This document shows positions 56,082 to 64,000 of a stretch of 64,000 nt of DNA, in pieces (positions within the stretch are counted from its first letter, which is position 1; the number at the start of each line of letters is the position of its first letter). The translations under genes and the position numbers were made by a program. The notes below the pieces were generated by a model. The model ran no database searches, was not told where the DNA came from, and was given only the letters and a program-made list of their open reading frames with translations. The stretch is taken from the NCBI RefSeq assembly GCF_028294535.1, contig NZ_JAQBIE010000011.1, forward strand, positions 1-64,000, written 5' to 3'. Source of the stretch: Paracoccus onchidii. Lineage in GTDB: Bacteria > Pseudomonadota > Alphaproteobacteria > Rhodobacterales > Rhodobacteraceae.

Positions 56082-57638
56082 ATGAACACGCTTTCTCCTC
56101 GGCATCTTCTGACCGCGTCAGTCCTTGCCGTCACAGTCGGTTTGGGAATTGCAAGCGCACAGCAATCGGCCCCTGACGTTTCGCCCGAGGTCAGCCAGCA
56201 GGCGCAGGAAGCGGCGAACAACAACCAGCCCCTGGGCGCGAATGTCGCAAACAAGCAAAGCGCGCATGTGATGCCCAACAGCTTTGCCGACCTGGTGGAA
56301 CAGGTGGCGCCGGCGGTTGTGAATATCACCACGACTGCGGTCGTGGCCGCGCCGACGGGCGGACAGGGACCGGTGTTCCCGGAAGGTAGTCCGTTTTCCG
56401 ATCTGTTCCGTGAATTCGGCTTTCCCGGCATGCCCGGACCTGACGGCCAGCAACAGCGCCGCCAGCCACAGCGTTCGAACGCGCTGGGATCGGGTTTCGT
56501 GATCTCGTCGGACGGCTTCATCGTGACCAATAATCACGTGATTGACGGCGCCGATGAAATCGAAATCGAGTTCTATTCGGGCGAGACCCTGCCGGCCGAG
56601 GTGGTGGGCACCGACCCCAACACCGACGTCGCATTGCTGAAGGTCAAGGGCGAGGATGCAATTCCCTTCGTGAAGTTCGGCGATTCAGACGCAGCGCGCG
56701 TTGGGGATTGGGTCTTGGCCTTGGGGAACCCACTGGGGCAGGGCTTCTCGGCAAGTTCGGGCATCGTATCGGCACGCAATCGCGAGCTTTCCGGAACCTA
56801 TGACGATTACCTGCAGACCGATGCCGCCATCAACCGGGGCAACTCGGGTGGGCCGCTTTTCAATCTGAAGGGCGAGGTCATCGGGGTGAACACGGCAATT
56901 CTGTCGCCGAACGGAGGGTCGATCGGGATCGGCTTTTCCATGGCGTCGAATGTCGTATCCAAGGTTGTCAGCCAATTGCAGGAATATGGCGAGACCCGGC
57001 GCGGTTGGTTGGGCGTGAAAATCCAGGATGTGACGCCTGATATGGCCGAGGCCCTGGGGCTGGCCAGCGAACAGGGGGCGATGGTCACCGATGTTCCGGA
57101 CGGTCCGGCCAAGGATGCGGGCGTCAAGGCTGGTGACGTTATCATCGCCTTCGATGGCGCCGAGGTCGAAGATACACGGGGCCTCGTTCGTCGGGTCGCC
57201 GAGGCTCCTGCGGGTGAAGCCGTGGATGTCGTCGTGCAGCGCGCCGGAGGCGAGGAAACACTGAGCGTGACCCTGGGGCGGCGCGAGCTGGCCGAAGGGA
57301 CCGCCCCGGACAATCAACCGCAAACGCCAAGCGAATCCGATCTTCTTGGCATGACCCTTGGTACGCTGACACCCGATATGGCCAGTGATATGGGGCTGCC
57401 GGCAGACAGCAAGGGGTTGGTCGTCAACTCGGTTGATCCCGAGAGCGTCGCCGCCGAAAAGGGTCTGTTGGCCGGAGATATAATCGTCGAGGCAGGCCAG
57501 CAACCGGTCATTGACCTTGGTGATCTTGAGGATCGCATCGACGAGGCGCGCGAAGCCGGGCGCAAATCGTTGCTGGTTTTGATCAAACGTTCCGGAGAAC
57601 CGCGTTTCGTCGCGCTACCGATTGGCAGTGACAACTGA
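56082..57638 (+). CDS. degP: Periplasmic serine protease DegP/DegQ (HtrA family)
   Basis: 518-aa periplasmic protease and chaperone. Signal peptide MNTLSPRHLLTASVLAVTVG... cleaved after the ASA at about residue 26; catalytic triad His152 (TNNHVIDG), Asp182 (NTDVALLKV) and Ser255 (GNSGGPLF); two PDZ domains (about 320-400, RGWLGVKIQDVTP, and 430-515, LLGMTLGTLTPDM). The start at 56082 follows AGAGGA; a frame that continues upstream into hflC is rejected. A Gln/Pro-rich loop (LA loop region, FGFPGMPGPDGQQQRRQ) is typical of Do-like proteases. Confidence 0.95.
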   Translation: MNTLSPRHLLTASVLAVTVGLGIASAQQSAPDVSPEVSQQAQEAANNNQPLGANVANKQSAHVMPNSFADLVEQVAPAVVNITTTAVVAAPTGGQGPVFPEGSPFSDLFREFGFPGMPGPDGQQQRRQPQRSNALGSGFVISSDGFIVTNNHVIDGADEIEIEFYSGETLPAEVVGTDPNTDVALLKVKGEDAIPFVKFGDSDAARVGDWVLALGNPLGQGFSASSGIVSARNRELSGTYDDYLQTDAAINRGNSGGPLFNLKGEVIGVNTAILSPNGGSIGIGFSMASNVVSKVVSQLQEYGETRRGWLGVKIQDVTPDMAEALGLASEQGAMVTDVPDGPAKDAGVKAGDVIIAFDGAEVEDTRGLVRRVAEAPAGEAVDVVVQRAGGEETLSVTLGRRELAEGTAPDNQPQTPSESDLLGMTLGTLTPDMASDMGLPADSKGLVVNSVDPESVAAEKGLLAGDIIVEAGQQPVIDLGDLEDRIDEAREAGRKSLLVLIKRSGEPRFVALPIGSDN

Positions 57639-57648
57639 TTTCGGTTAA

Positions 57649-58065
<417 letters not shown>

Positions 58066-58532
58066 CCTTATCGATATCGGTAAGCACGGCGGTATGAACT
58101 ATCGCCGATCGACGCCCCTGTGCTCATTCGCGGGGGCGTTTTTCTTTGTTCAGGATGCTGAAAAAATGGCGACGCATCGGTTGCGGTTTCCGGTGCCGAA
58201 TCGAGAACTTTCCACTGTCCAATTTCTTTGCATGTACAAAATGAACCAGTAACAACCTTAGCGCGAATTAATTTCACCAAAGGGGCGTAATAGGTGTTTT
58301 TCTTGGTCTGACCTGTCCTAAAAGGCAGGTCATTCCTCAACTATTTAAAGTTTTAACGATGGGCGGAAACGTGCCGACATGTTAATGTCTAAGCAGTCAA
58401 GATACTTCCTTCTTTCAGACAGCTGGCAGGGTTTGGCCGGTTTCGACGAAAGGCATGTTCGTTCATTTTGTTGCGCAGTTGTTTGCGAAGCGGATGTGGC
58501 AAGGGGTATTAGTTGTAGTCGGTGTGAGTATA
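58066..58532. other. Intergenic region with terminator and A/T-rich leader
   Basis: This 467-base gap has no convincing gene. The left part holds the ferredoxin terminator (58112-58147). From about 58150 the sequence becomes clearly more A/T-rich than anywhere else in the window, with a hairpin GACCTG/CAGGTC (58310-58331), TTTAAAGTTTTAACG near 58340 and several short frames that do not look like proteins. It probably carries the promoter and a long leader of the sugar-transferase gene. Confidence 0.6.
58112..58147 (+). terminator. Rho-independent terminator after the ferredoxin gene
   Basis: ACGCCCC (58112-58118) and GGGGCGT (58133-58139) form the stem, followed by TTTTTCTTT. A clear stem plus T-tract. 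Confidence 0.85.
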
Positions 58533-59210
58533 ATGACGCTGGAAAATCAAATGGTTGCCGTTGTTCCTGTTACTGGGTTGGAAGCTGTCAAGTATTCGAA
58601 ACCCTGGTTTTATCGTAAAACCCTCAAACGTCCTCTGGATATTTTGCTTGTACTTCTGGGTGCGCCGCTTGTCCTGCCGCTGATTATTGTTTTGGCAATT
58701 GCAGTGCTGCGTGACGGCGGAAATCCGTTCTATTCACAGGAACGGGTTGGCCGGAACGGCAAGCGCTATCGCATGTGGAAGTTGCGCAGTATGGTCGTTG
58801 ACGCGGATCGGCGTCTTTCGGCCTATCTGGACGAAAATCCTGATGCCAAGCGCGAATGGGACGAAACCCAAAAGCTGCGCGATGACCCTCGAGTGACCCG
58901 GTTCGGGCGCGTTCTGCGGCGGAGCTCTCTTGATGAACTGCCCCAGCTTTGGAATGTGCTGCGGGGCGACATGAGCCTGGTTGGACCGCGGCCGATGCTG
59001 CCGGAACAGCAGTGCATGTATGAAGGCGATGGATATTACGCGCTGCGTCCGGGGATCACGGGCTTTTGGCAGACCGAAGGTCGCAACGCCACGTCATTTG
59101 CCGATCGGGCCTGGTATGACGACGTATATGAACGCGACCTGTCGTTGAAAAGCGATGCGACGATCCTGTTTCGCACCTTCGGTGTCGTGGTTCGTGCGAC
59201 CGGCTGCTAA
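58533..59210 (+). CDS. Sugar transferase initiating polysaccharide synthesis (PssA/WcaJ type)
   Basis: 225-aa predicted undecaprenyl-phosphate sugar-phosphotransferase. One hydrophobic segment (about 36-58) follows a short cytoplasmic N-terminus, then the bacterial sugar transferase domain: PFYSQERVGRNGKRYRMWKL, KLRSMVVDAD, SLDELPQLWNVLRGDMSLV and GPRPMLPEQ. Short single-domain forms like this transfer the first sugar phosphate to the lipid carrier for exopolysaccharide. The start is uncertain: 58533 is preferred, but ATGs at 58455 and 58551 remain possible. No other glycosyltransferase or export genes adjoin it. Confidence 0.88.
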   Translation: MTLENQMVAVVPVTGLEAVKYSKPWFYRKTLKRPLDILLVLLGAPLVLPLIIVLAIAVLRDGGNPFYSQERVGRNGKRYRMWKLRSMVVDADRRLSAYLDENPDAKREWDETQKLRDDPRVTRFGRVLRRSSLDELPQLWNVLRGDMSLVGPRPMLPEQQCMYEGDGYYALRPGITGFWQTEGRNATSFADRAWYDDVYERDLSLKSDATILFRTFGVVVRATGC

Positions 59211-59525
59211 GGGCATTCAAGCCTTGCTGAAATATTCAGGCCGCCCCGGACGGGCGGCCTTTTTCATGCTGGCGACAGATTGTGATCGGGCGTGCATGTG
59301 ACGGCCCAGTTTTTCGGTGATCACGCGTGGGTCGGCAATCGGCCGGTGGAGCCGGTTTTGCAAGGGTTATGGCGTTGCCCGCAGCGTCCGGCCCGAGGTC
59401 ATTGGTCAGGGGTGCTTGACCGGGCTTTGCTTTGAAGATGTCGATATTACCCGGGCAGCATGACGGCGCTATTGAACATGATCATTGCTATGCGACAGCC
59501 GCCCAACATGGAAGGCGATGGCGCA
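59211..59525. other. Intergenic region, terminator only
   Basis: The 315-base gap holds the sugar-transferase terminator (59238-59266). I see no gene, repeat or RNA in the remaining 260 bases up to the convergent VWA-gene stop at 59526. Confidence 0.6.
59238..59266 (+). terminator. Rho-independent terminator after the sugar transferase
   Basis: AGGCCGCCC (59238-59246) and GGGCGGCCT (59252-59260) form a nine-pair stem followed by TTTTTC. Confidence 0.88.
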
Positions 59526-60707
59526 CTAGCCTAGGGCCTTCATCGCCTGGGTCAGCCCCTGCAAGGTCAGCGGCATCATGCGATTTTCAAAGATCTGCCC
59601 GATCATCGCGATGGATTGGGTGAAGCCCCAATGTTCCTGCGCGATCGGGTTCAGCCAGACATGGTTGGGCCATGTCTCACAGGCGCGACGCAACCATATT
59701 TCGCCGCTTTCGTCATTCCAATGCTCGTTCGCGCCGCCCGGAACCGCGATTTCATAAGGGGACATGGCGGCATCGCCGACGAAGATGCATTTATAGTCAC
59801 CGCCAAATCGATGCATCACATCCCAGGTCGGGATCTGTTCGGTCCATCTGCGGTGATTGTCTTTCCAAAGACCTTCATACAGGCAGTTATGGAAATAGAA
59901 ATGTTCCAGATGCTTGAACTCGGCCCGTGCTGCCGAGAACAACTCATCGACCATCCGGCTGTGGCTGTCCATGCTGCCGCCGACATCCAGAAACAGCAGG
60001 ACCTTGACGGCGTTGTGACGCTCGGGCCGGGTCTGGACATCGATATAACCGTGATCGGCCGTGGCGCGGATCGTGGCGGGCAGATCCAGTTCTTCATTCG
60101 CTCCGTGGCGGGCCCATTGGCGCAAACGTTTCAGCGCCACCTTGATATTGCGGGTGCCAAGTTCGACCCTATCGTCGAAATCGCGAAATTCGCGTTTGTC
60201 CCAGACCTTGACGGCGCTGCGATGGCGGCCGTGATCCTGCCCGATACGCACCCCTTCAGGGTTATAGCCATAGGCCCCGAAGGGCGACGTGCCGGCGGTG
60301 CCGATCCATTTGTTGCCGCCCTGATGTCGCGCCTGTTGTTCAGCCAGTCTTTCGCGCAGTTTTTCCATCAGGGCTTCGAAGCTGCCGCTGCCCTCGACCT
60401 TGGCGCGTTCCTCCGCGGTCAGGATCTTTTCGGCCAGCTTTTCCAGCCATTCCCGTGGAATGGATTGTTCATGCACCAGCGCTTCGATCGGAATATGTTC
60501 CAGACCCGCGAAGCTTTCCGAGAAAGCGCGGTCGAACCTGTCCAGATGTCGTTCGTCCTTGATCAGGGCAAGGCGGGCAAGATGATAGAACCCGTCAACC
60601 GACCAACCGGCGATGCCGGCCTGAAGTCCGCCCATCAGATCAAGCCATTCCCGCAGCGACACCGGCACTCCGTGTCGGCGCAAACTGTCGAGAAAGGGGA
60701 TGAACAT
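59526..60707 (-). CDS. VWA-domain protein (CoxE-like)
   Basis: 393-aa cytoplasmic protein with a von Willebrand A domain in its C-terminal half. The MIDAS-like motif LLFLDVGGSMDSHS reads DxGxS (Asp241, Ser245) instead of DxSxS. The N-terminal half is helical (GFYHLARLALIKDERHLDRF) and the centre contains GTSPFGAYGYNPEGVRIG. Such proteins often accompany a MoxR-type AAA ATPase as metal-insertion or assembly chaperones; no ATPase gene is in this window. ATG 60707 overlaps the stop of the small membrane gene (TGATG); GTG 60710 is an alternative. Confidence 0.85.
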   Translation of the reverse strand: MFIPFLDSLRRHGVPVSLREWLDLMGGLQAGIAGWSVDGFYHLARLALIKDERHLDRFDRAFSESFAGLEHIPIEALVHEQSIPREWLEKLAEKILTAEERAKVEGSGSFEALMEKLRERLAEQQARHQGGNKWIGTAGTSPFGAYGYNPEGVRIGQDHGRHRSAVKVWDKREFRDFDDRVELGTRNIKVALKRLRQWARHGANEELDLPATIRATADHGYIDVQTRPERHNAVKVLLFLDVGGSMDSHSRMVDELFSAARAEFKHLEHFYFHNCLYEGLWKDNHRRWTEQIPTWDVMHRFGGDYKCIFVGDAAMSPYEIAVPGGANEHWNDESGEIWLRRACETWPNHVWLNPIAQEHWGFTQSIAMIGQIFENRMMPLTLQGLTQAMKALG

Positions 60708-60871
60708 CACGCCATCCGGTCGATGAACACGGTAACAAACAAGCCGAGAACGGCGAATGCCAGGCCGAACGCTGTGGCATATTGCGCCTTGTCCCGTGCG
60801 TTGCCGCCCAGTTTTCCGGCCCGGTACCAGCCAAAACCAAATCCGATGGCAAAGGCGATGATGACGATCAT
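60707..60871 (-). CDS. Small membrane protein upstream of the VWA gene (54 aa)
   Basis: From ATG 60871: MIVIIAFAIGFGFGWYRAGK, then LGGNARDKAQYATAFGLAF and LGLFVTVFIDRMA, giving two membrane helices (1-16 and 33-50) with a short basic loop between. Related proteins are sometimes labelled apolipoprotein acyltransferase, but at 54 residues no such activity is possible. One-base overlap (TGATG) with the VWA gene indicates coupled translation. Function is unknown. Confidence 0.78.
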   Translation of the reverse strand: MIVIIAFAIGFGFGWYRAGKLGGNARDKAQYATAFGLAFAVLGLFVTVFIDRMA

Positions 60872-60943
60872 GACGGCCTCATTTGAATTGCTTTCCCAGC
60901 AGATAGACGCTGTGCCACAGGCGTGCAACCACGCCGGCGCCGA

Positions 60944-62254
60944 TCAACCCAGCATGTCGCGAAACGCATGCCAACTGGCCTTGGGCGTGCGGGCAAGCGT
61001 GTCGTAATCGACATGGACAAGCCCGAAACGCGGGCCATAGCCATGCGCCCATTCATAATTGTCCAGAAGGGACCAATAGAAATAGCCCTGCAGATTGACC
61101 CCCTGATCCATCGCTGCCTTGGCCGCACGCAAATGATCGCCAATAAACACCACGCGATCGGCATCGTCGCGAATATCCTTGGCCGGGGCCAGGGCCATTC
61201 CGTTTTCGGTGACCAGGATCGGCAGATCGCCGGCATGATCGCGGGACAGTCGCAGCAAGAATTCGGTCAGCCCTTCGGGGCGGATCTCCCATCCCATCTG
61301 TGTTTTGGGCAAGGGGCCGGTTCCCGGGCGGTCATTGGGCCAGAGACCGGGGGAGTGTCCGTGCAGATTCCGGGTGTAATAGTTCACGCCAAGCCAATCC
61401 AGTGGCGCCGCGATCAGGTCCATGTCATCCTGCCAGCCGGACGGCAGATACGGTTGTAATCCATCCAGGGCGGCTTCGGGATAGCCTTGCCCCACGATCG
61501 CGCGGATGAACCATTGGTTATAGATGGCGTCCTGCCGATCTGCCGATTGTTGTGCGGCAAGGCTGTCATCTGCCGGATGAGAGGTTTCGAAATTCAGCAC
61601 GATGCCCAGGTTGCGCGCACCTTCCGAGCGTAATACCTGAACACCCTGTCCATGGGCCAGCAGCACATGATGCATGGCACGGGCTGCGGCACGTATGTCG
61701 CGCATGCCGGGTGCATGGTGGCCCAGAAAATGAGAGAGCCAGGCAATGCACCAGGGTTCGTTCAGGGTGGCGGTGCTTGCCAGCCGGTCGCCCAGCCTCG
61801 CCTGAACGGTTTTAGCGTAATCGGCGAACCAGGCGGCAATATCGCGATTTCGCCATCCTCCCTGATCGGCCAGTGCGGCGGGCAGATCCCAGTGGTACAA
61901 TGTCAGGAACGGTTGCAGCCCGCGCTGCAGCATGCCATCGACCAGACGGTCATAAAAATCCAGCCCTTGCGGGTTCAGCTTGCGTCCGTCGGGCATGACC
62001 CGCGCCCAATTGGTGGAAAACCGATAGGCATCAAACCCTGCATCGCGCACAAGATCGAGATCGGTTTCCCACAGGTGATAATGATCGCATGCGCGGGCGC
62101 CGCCGCTGTTATCGGCGATATTTCCGGGGGTCGCGGCAAAGCTGTCCCAATGGGATGGACCTGCATTGCCAAATGCCGAGCCTTCGATCTGATAGGCTGC
62201 GGTTGCCGCGCCAAAGGTGAAGTTCGTGGGAAAGTCTGAGCGGTTCGGCAGCAT
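60944..62254 (-). CDS. GH1 beta-glucosidase
   Basis: 436-aa glycoside hydrolase family 1 enzyme, probably cytoplasmic (no signal peptide). Acid/base Glu166 in TATLNEPW and nucleophile Glu350 in LVTENGMAL, with the N-terminal signature FTFGAATAAYQIEGSA and the glycone-binding WSLLDNYEWAHGYGPRFG near the C-terminus. AGGAG lies eight bases before ATG 62254; an in-frame ATG at 62329 is rejected. Likely hydrolyses short beta-glucosides such as cellobiose; no transporter or LacI regulator is adjacent. Confidence 0.94.
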   Translation of the reverse strand: MLPNRSDFPTNFTFGAATAAYQIEGSAFGNAGPSHWDSFAATPGNIADNSGGARACDHYHLWETDLDLVRDAGFDAYRFSTNWARVMPDGRKLNPQGLDFYDRLVDGMLQRGLQPFLTLYHWDLPAALADQGGWRNRDIAAWFADYAKTVQARLGDRLASTATLNEPWCIAWLSHFLGHHAPGMRDIRAAARAMHHVLLAHGQGVQVLRSEGARNLGIVLNFETSHPADDSLAAQQSADRQDAIYNQWFIRAIVGQGYPEAALDGLQPYLPSGWQDDMDLIAAPLDWLGVNYYTRNLHGHSPGLWPNDRPGTGPLPKTQMGWEIRPEGLTEFLLRLSRDHAGDLPILVTENGMALAPAKDIRDDADRVVFIGDHLRAAKAAMDQGVNLQGYFYWSLLDNYEWAHGYGPRFGLVHVDYDTLARTPKASWHAFRDMLG

Positions 62255-62390
62255 CGGGACGGCTCCTGTCGGGACAGGCGCAGCCTGACATGTCTGCCTG
62301 CTTTGGGAAACCCCGCCAAGGGGTGCCAATCGTCGCAGTGGATGCTATCTGGATCGACATTTCGGAAATGCGGGTCGGTCGCGGGGGCGA

Positions 62391-62756
62391 ATGCAGGTAT
62401 TTGACAAGATTATCTCGGATCGCGGGTCACGATATGCGGTGTCTGGTGGGGCGGCCTCCAACCGGGCCGAGGTCGCGGCCCTGTTGGGACAGCTGAAGCG
62501 GAACAAGCGTTTTGCCAAGGCCACGCATAACAGTTGGGCGGCGATCCTTTCGGGTGAGCCGGTCAAGGATGACGACGGAGAATCCGGCGCAGGCAGCCTG
62601 ATGTTGCAGATGCTCGAACGGGCCGGGTTGCAGGATCATGTCGTCGTGGTGACCCGCTGGTATGGGGGCAAGCATCTGGGTGGCGACAGGTTCCGCCATG
62701 TCGCCGATGCGATGCGTCACTATCTGCGCGAAACCGGCCATCAAGACCCAGAGTAA
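62391..62756 (+). CDS. IMPACT / UPF0029 (YigZ-like) family protein
   Basis: 121-aa protein containing the IMPACT-family core: FDKIISDRGSRYAVSGGAA, DDDGESGAGSLMLQ and VVVTRWYGGKHLGGDRFRHV. It is shorter than E. coli YigZ (about 205 aa) because the C-terminal ferredoxin-like domain is missing. The eukaryotic homologue affects Gcn2 activation; the bacterial role is unclear. Divergent from the beta-glucosidase and convergent with the thioredoxin gene (six-base gap). Confidence 0.85.
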   Translation: MQVFDKIISDRGSRYAVSGGAASNRAEVAALLGQLKRNKRFAKATHNSWAAILSGEPVKDDDGESGAGSLMLQMLERAGLQDHVVVVTRWYGGKHLGGDRFRHVADAMRHYLRETGHQDPE

Positions 62757-62762
62757 CGCGGC

Positions 62763-63332
62763 CTAATCCTGTGTGGCCAGCTTTTCGACCATGTAGCGCT
62801 GGAAATTCTGTTCCTGTTCATAGCCGTGTTCACGAACCCACTGAAACAGGAACAGCGTGGTGCCTTTTTCAAACGCGCCGGGCATGGTGGCAACTGCCGC
62901 TTGTGCGGCGGTCATGTCCTGGGGAACCTCTTCGGGCATGAACAGCATGGTTGGGGTGAACATCGTTCCCCAGCGATTTGCCATCTTCTTTTCGCTCAGT
63001 TCGGTGCCGTCGAAATCGGTCACTTCGACATCGCCGAACATGTTCAGCTGCACGACAAAATAGTTGTCGGCGATATAACCGGCGATCTCGGGGTCCGAGA
63101 AGACCTCTTCATGCATGCGCGTGCAATAGATGCAGCCGCGCTGTTCGATGATGATCATCAGCCGCTTGCCTTCGGAATTGGCTTCGCTCAGGTCTTCGCG
63201 CAGATCCTTGAAGGTCTCGCGGATCCAAGGCTGATCATGCAATCCGTCATCGCCCAATGTCGCGGCCCCCAGCGGTGTTGCCAGGGTTGCCCCAAGAAAG
63301 AGCGCGTTCAGGGTGGATCGAAGAAATGTCAT
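62763..63332 (-). CDS. Periplasmic thioredoxin-like protein (SoxW-like)
   Basis: 189-aa secreted thioredoxin-fold protein. Signal peptide MTFLRSTLNALFLGATLATP... cleaved around residue 24; active site Cys67-Ile-Tyr-Cys70 in QRGCIYCTRMHEEVFSD; cis-Pro region MFTPTMLFMPEEV. It lies directly downstream of a CcdA-like gene on the same strand, the order of soxV-soxW in Paracoccus, where the pair keeps the thiosulfate-oxidising enzyme reduced. The other sox genes are not downstream here (the next gene is convergent), so a general periplasmic reductase role is also possible. Confidence 0.85.
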   Translation of the reverse strand: MTFLRSTLNALFLGATLATPLGAATLGDDGLHDQPWIRETFKDLREDLSEANSEGKRLMIIIEQRGCIYCTRMHEEVFSDPEIAGYIADNYFVVQLNMFGDVEVTDFDGTELSEKKMANRWGTMFTPTMLFMPEEVPQDMTAAQAAVATMPGAFEKGTTLFLFQWVREHGYEQEQNFQRYMVEKLATQD

Positions 63333-63344
63333 CTTGTCCTCGTC

Positions 63345-64000
63345 TCAAATCAGGGTGGAGGTCCAGTCAAAGTTTCGGATCATCCAGTCAGCGATCAGGT
63401 TCACCGTATTCGTGGCAATCAGCAAGGCGAACAGGATCAGCATAACACCCATGACGCGTTCGACATGCCGCAGATGTTTACGGTTTCGAGAGGCCCAGGA
63501 CAGAAACGGTTTGGCAAAAAATGCCGCCAGCACGAAAGGCAGGGTCATCGAAAGGCCATAGACCAGCAACAGCGTGCCCCCGCGCCACAGATCCTGAGAG
63601 ACCGAGGCCACCATCAGAATCGCGGTCAGGGCAGGGCCGACGCATGGCGTCCAGCCAAAGCCAAAGGCAAGCCCCATGACATAGGCGCCAAGAACCGAAC
63701 TGGGCCTTGCGGGGCCTTCGACGCGGGCCTCGCGATACAGGAACGGGATTTTCAGAACGCCAAGGAAATGCAGCCCGAACAGCGTCAGGACAATGGCTGC
63801 CAGATAGGAAAGCGGTTCCCGCCACTGGGCGAAGACCTGTCCAAGGGCCGTTGCCCCAAGGCCCAGCAGCACGAAAATCGTCGTGACGCCAAGGGCAAAG
63901 GCAGCGGCCGATATCACCAGCCTTCGCTGGGCACCGGCCGGGACCTGCCCATCGCCGCGCAGTTCGGCCATCGAAATGCCCGCCATATAGGACAGGTAGA
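63345..64000 (-). CDS. CcdA / SoxV-like thiol:disulfide transport protein (5' end outside window)
   Basis: Partial gene; the frame is open to the right edge (YLSYMAGISMAELRGD after the last visible codons), so the start and the first conserved Cys helix are missing. The visible 218 residues contain at least five membrane helices, including LVISAAAFALGVTTIFVLLG, the second conserved Cys in GWTPCVGPALTAILM and GTLLLVYGLSMTLPFVLAAF. CcdA proteins pass electrons from cytoplasmic thioredoxin to periplasmic thiol proteins. Coupled with the SoxW-like gene 12 bases downstream. Confidence 0.88.
   Translation of the reverse strand, partial: YLSYMAGISMAELRGDGQVPAGAQRRLVISAAAFALGVTTIFVLLGLGATALGQVFAQWREPLSYLAAIVLTLFGLHFLGVLKIPFLYREARVEGPARPSSVLGAYVMGLAFGFGWTPCVGPALTAILMVASVSQDLWRGGTLLLVYGLSMTLPFVLAAFFAKPFLSWASRNRKHLRHVERVMGVMLILFALLIATNTVNLIADWMIRNFDWTSTLI

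Overview
This 64 kb window looks like a chromosomal stretch of a Rhodobacteraceae alphaproteobacterium, most like Paracoccus. The evidence is the GC-rich sequence, dense ATGA/TGATG/GTGA gene overlaps, small families typical of that group (DUF2948, UPF0262, DUF2842, DUF4169, an SspB-type ClpXP adaptor, PAS_5), a short-form HisG with HisZ, a class II EPSP synthase, and a SoxV/SoxW-like pair at the right edge. The genus is an inference. Almost everything is core housekeeping. I see no prophage, CRISPR array, defence island or biosynthetic cluster. The only mobile DNA is the end of an IS5-family element at the extreme left.

Layout. 1-425: IS5-family tail, a possibly interrupted ORF and tRNA-Thr(GGT). 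565-4780: a 56-aa gene, murA, a DUF2948 gene, hisD, a UPF0262 gene and a low-molecular-weight phosphatase. 4819-12343: the upper Entner-Doudoroff block (edd facing left; an RlmI-like methyltransferase, a PIN gene, zwf, pgl, pgi facing right). 12458-24534: ftsY; hisS-hisZ-hisG; slyX; purA-DUF2842-thiN; ispG; moaA; a lipoprotein; an AlkD-like gene; aroA. 24578-33585: prpE and maeB, then the nucleoside-salvage operon cdd-deoA-deoB-add-upp. 33637-43657: a SPOR protein, a penicillin-acylase-like protein, a 3-hydroxyisobutyrate-dehydrogenase-like enzyme, an acyl-CoA ligase, the leftward sspB / fumC-VOC-DUF4169-RHH group and a Tat-exported protein. 43666-53435: tpiA, IscA- and SufT-like Fe-S genes, tgt, rnd, a PAS_5 protein, gmk, a gamma carbonic anhydrase, a sensor kinase, rpiA-gor. 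53562-64000: hflK-hflC, degP, ferredoxin, a sugar transferase, a VWA protein with a 54-aa membrane protein, a GH1 beta-glucosidase, an IMPACT-family protein and the SoxW/CcdA-like pair.

How the genes work together. zwf, pgl and edd carry glucose-6-phosphate to 2-keto-3-deoxy-6-phosphogluconate, pgi connects fructose-6-phosphate, and tpiA, rpiA, fumC, maeB and prpE supply neighbouring central-carbon steps. A near-palindromic LacI-type operator lies exactly 36 bases upstream of both the edd and the zwf start, so one regulator (by analogy CceR of Rhodobacter sphaeroides) probably controls both directions. prpE has two exact TTTGCAAA boxes and one near-match upstream, suggesting a short-chain fatty acyl regulator of the PccR/RamB type. 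hflK-hflC-degP form a membrane and periplasm quality-control set.

Most informative oddities: the penicillin-acylase-like protein has Ala where the catalytic, self-cleaving Ser should be; the PhoR-like kinase has no membrane segment and no partner regulator nearby; two genes (56 aa at 565 and 59 aa at 40100, the latter GTG-started) are easy to miss; several long reading frames begin well upstream of the likely start codon, so starts here were chosen by ribosome-binding site, overlap and family length. I found no convincing new multi-gene system.
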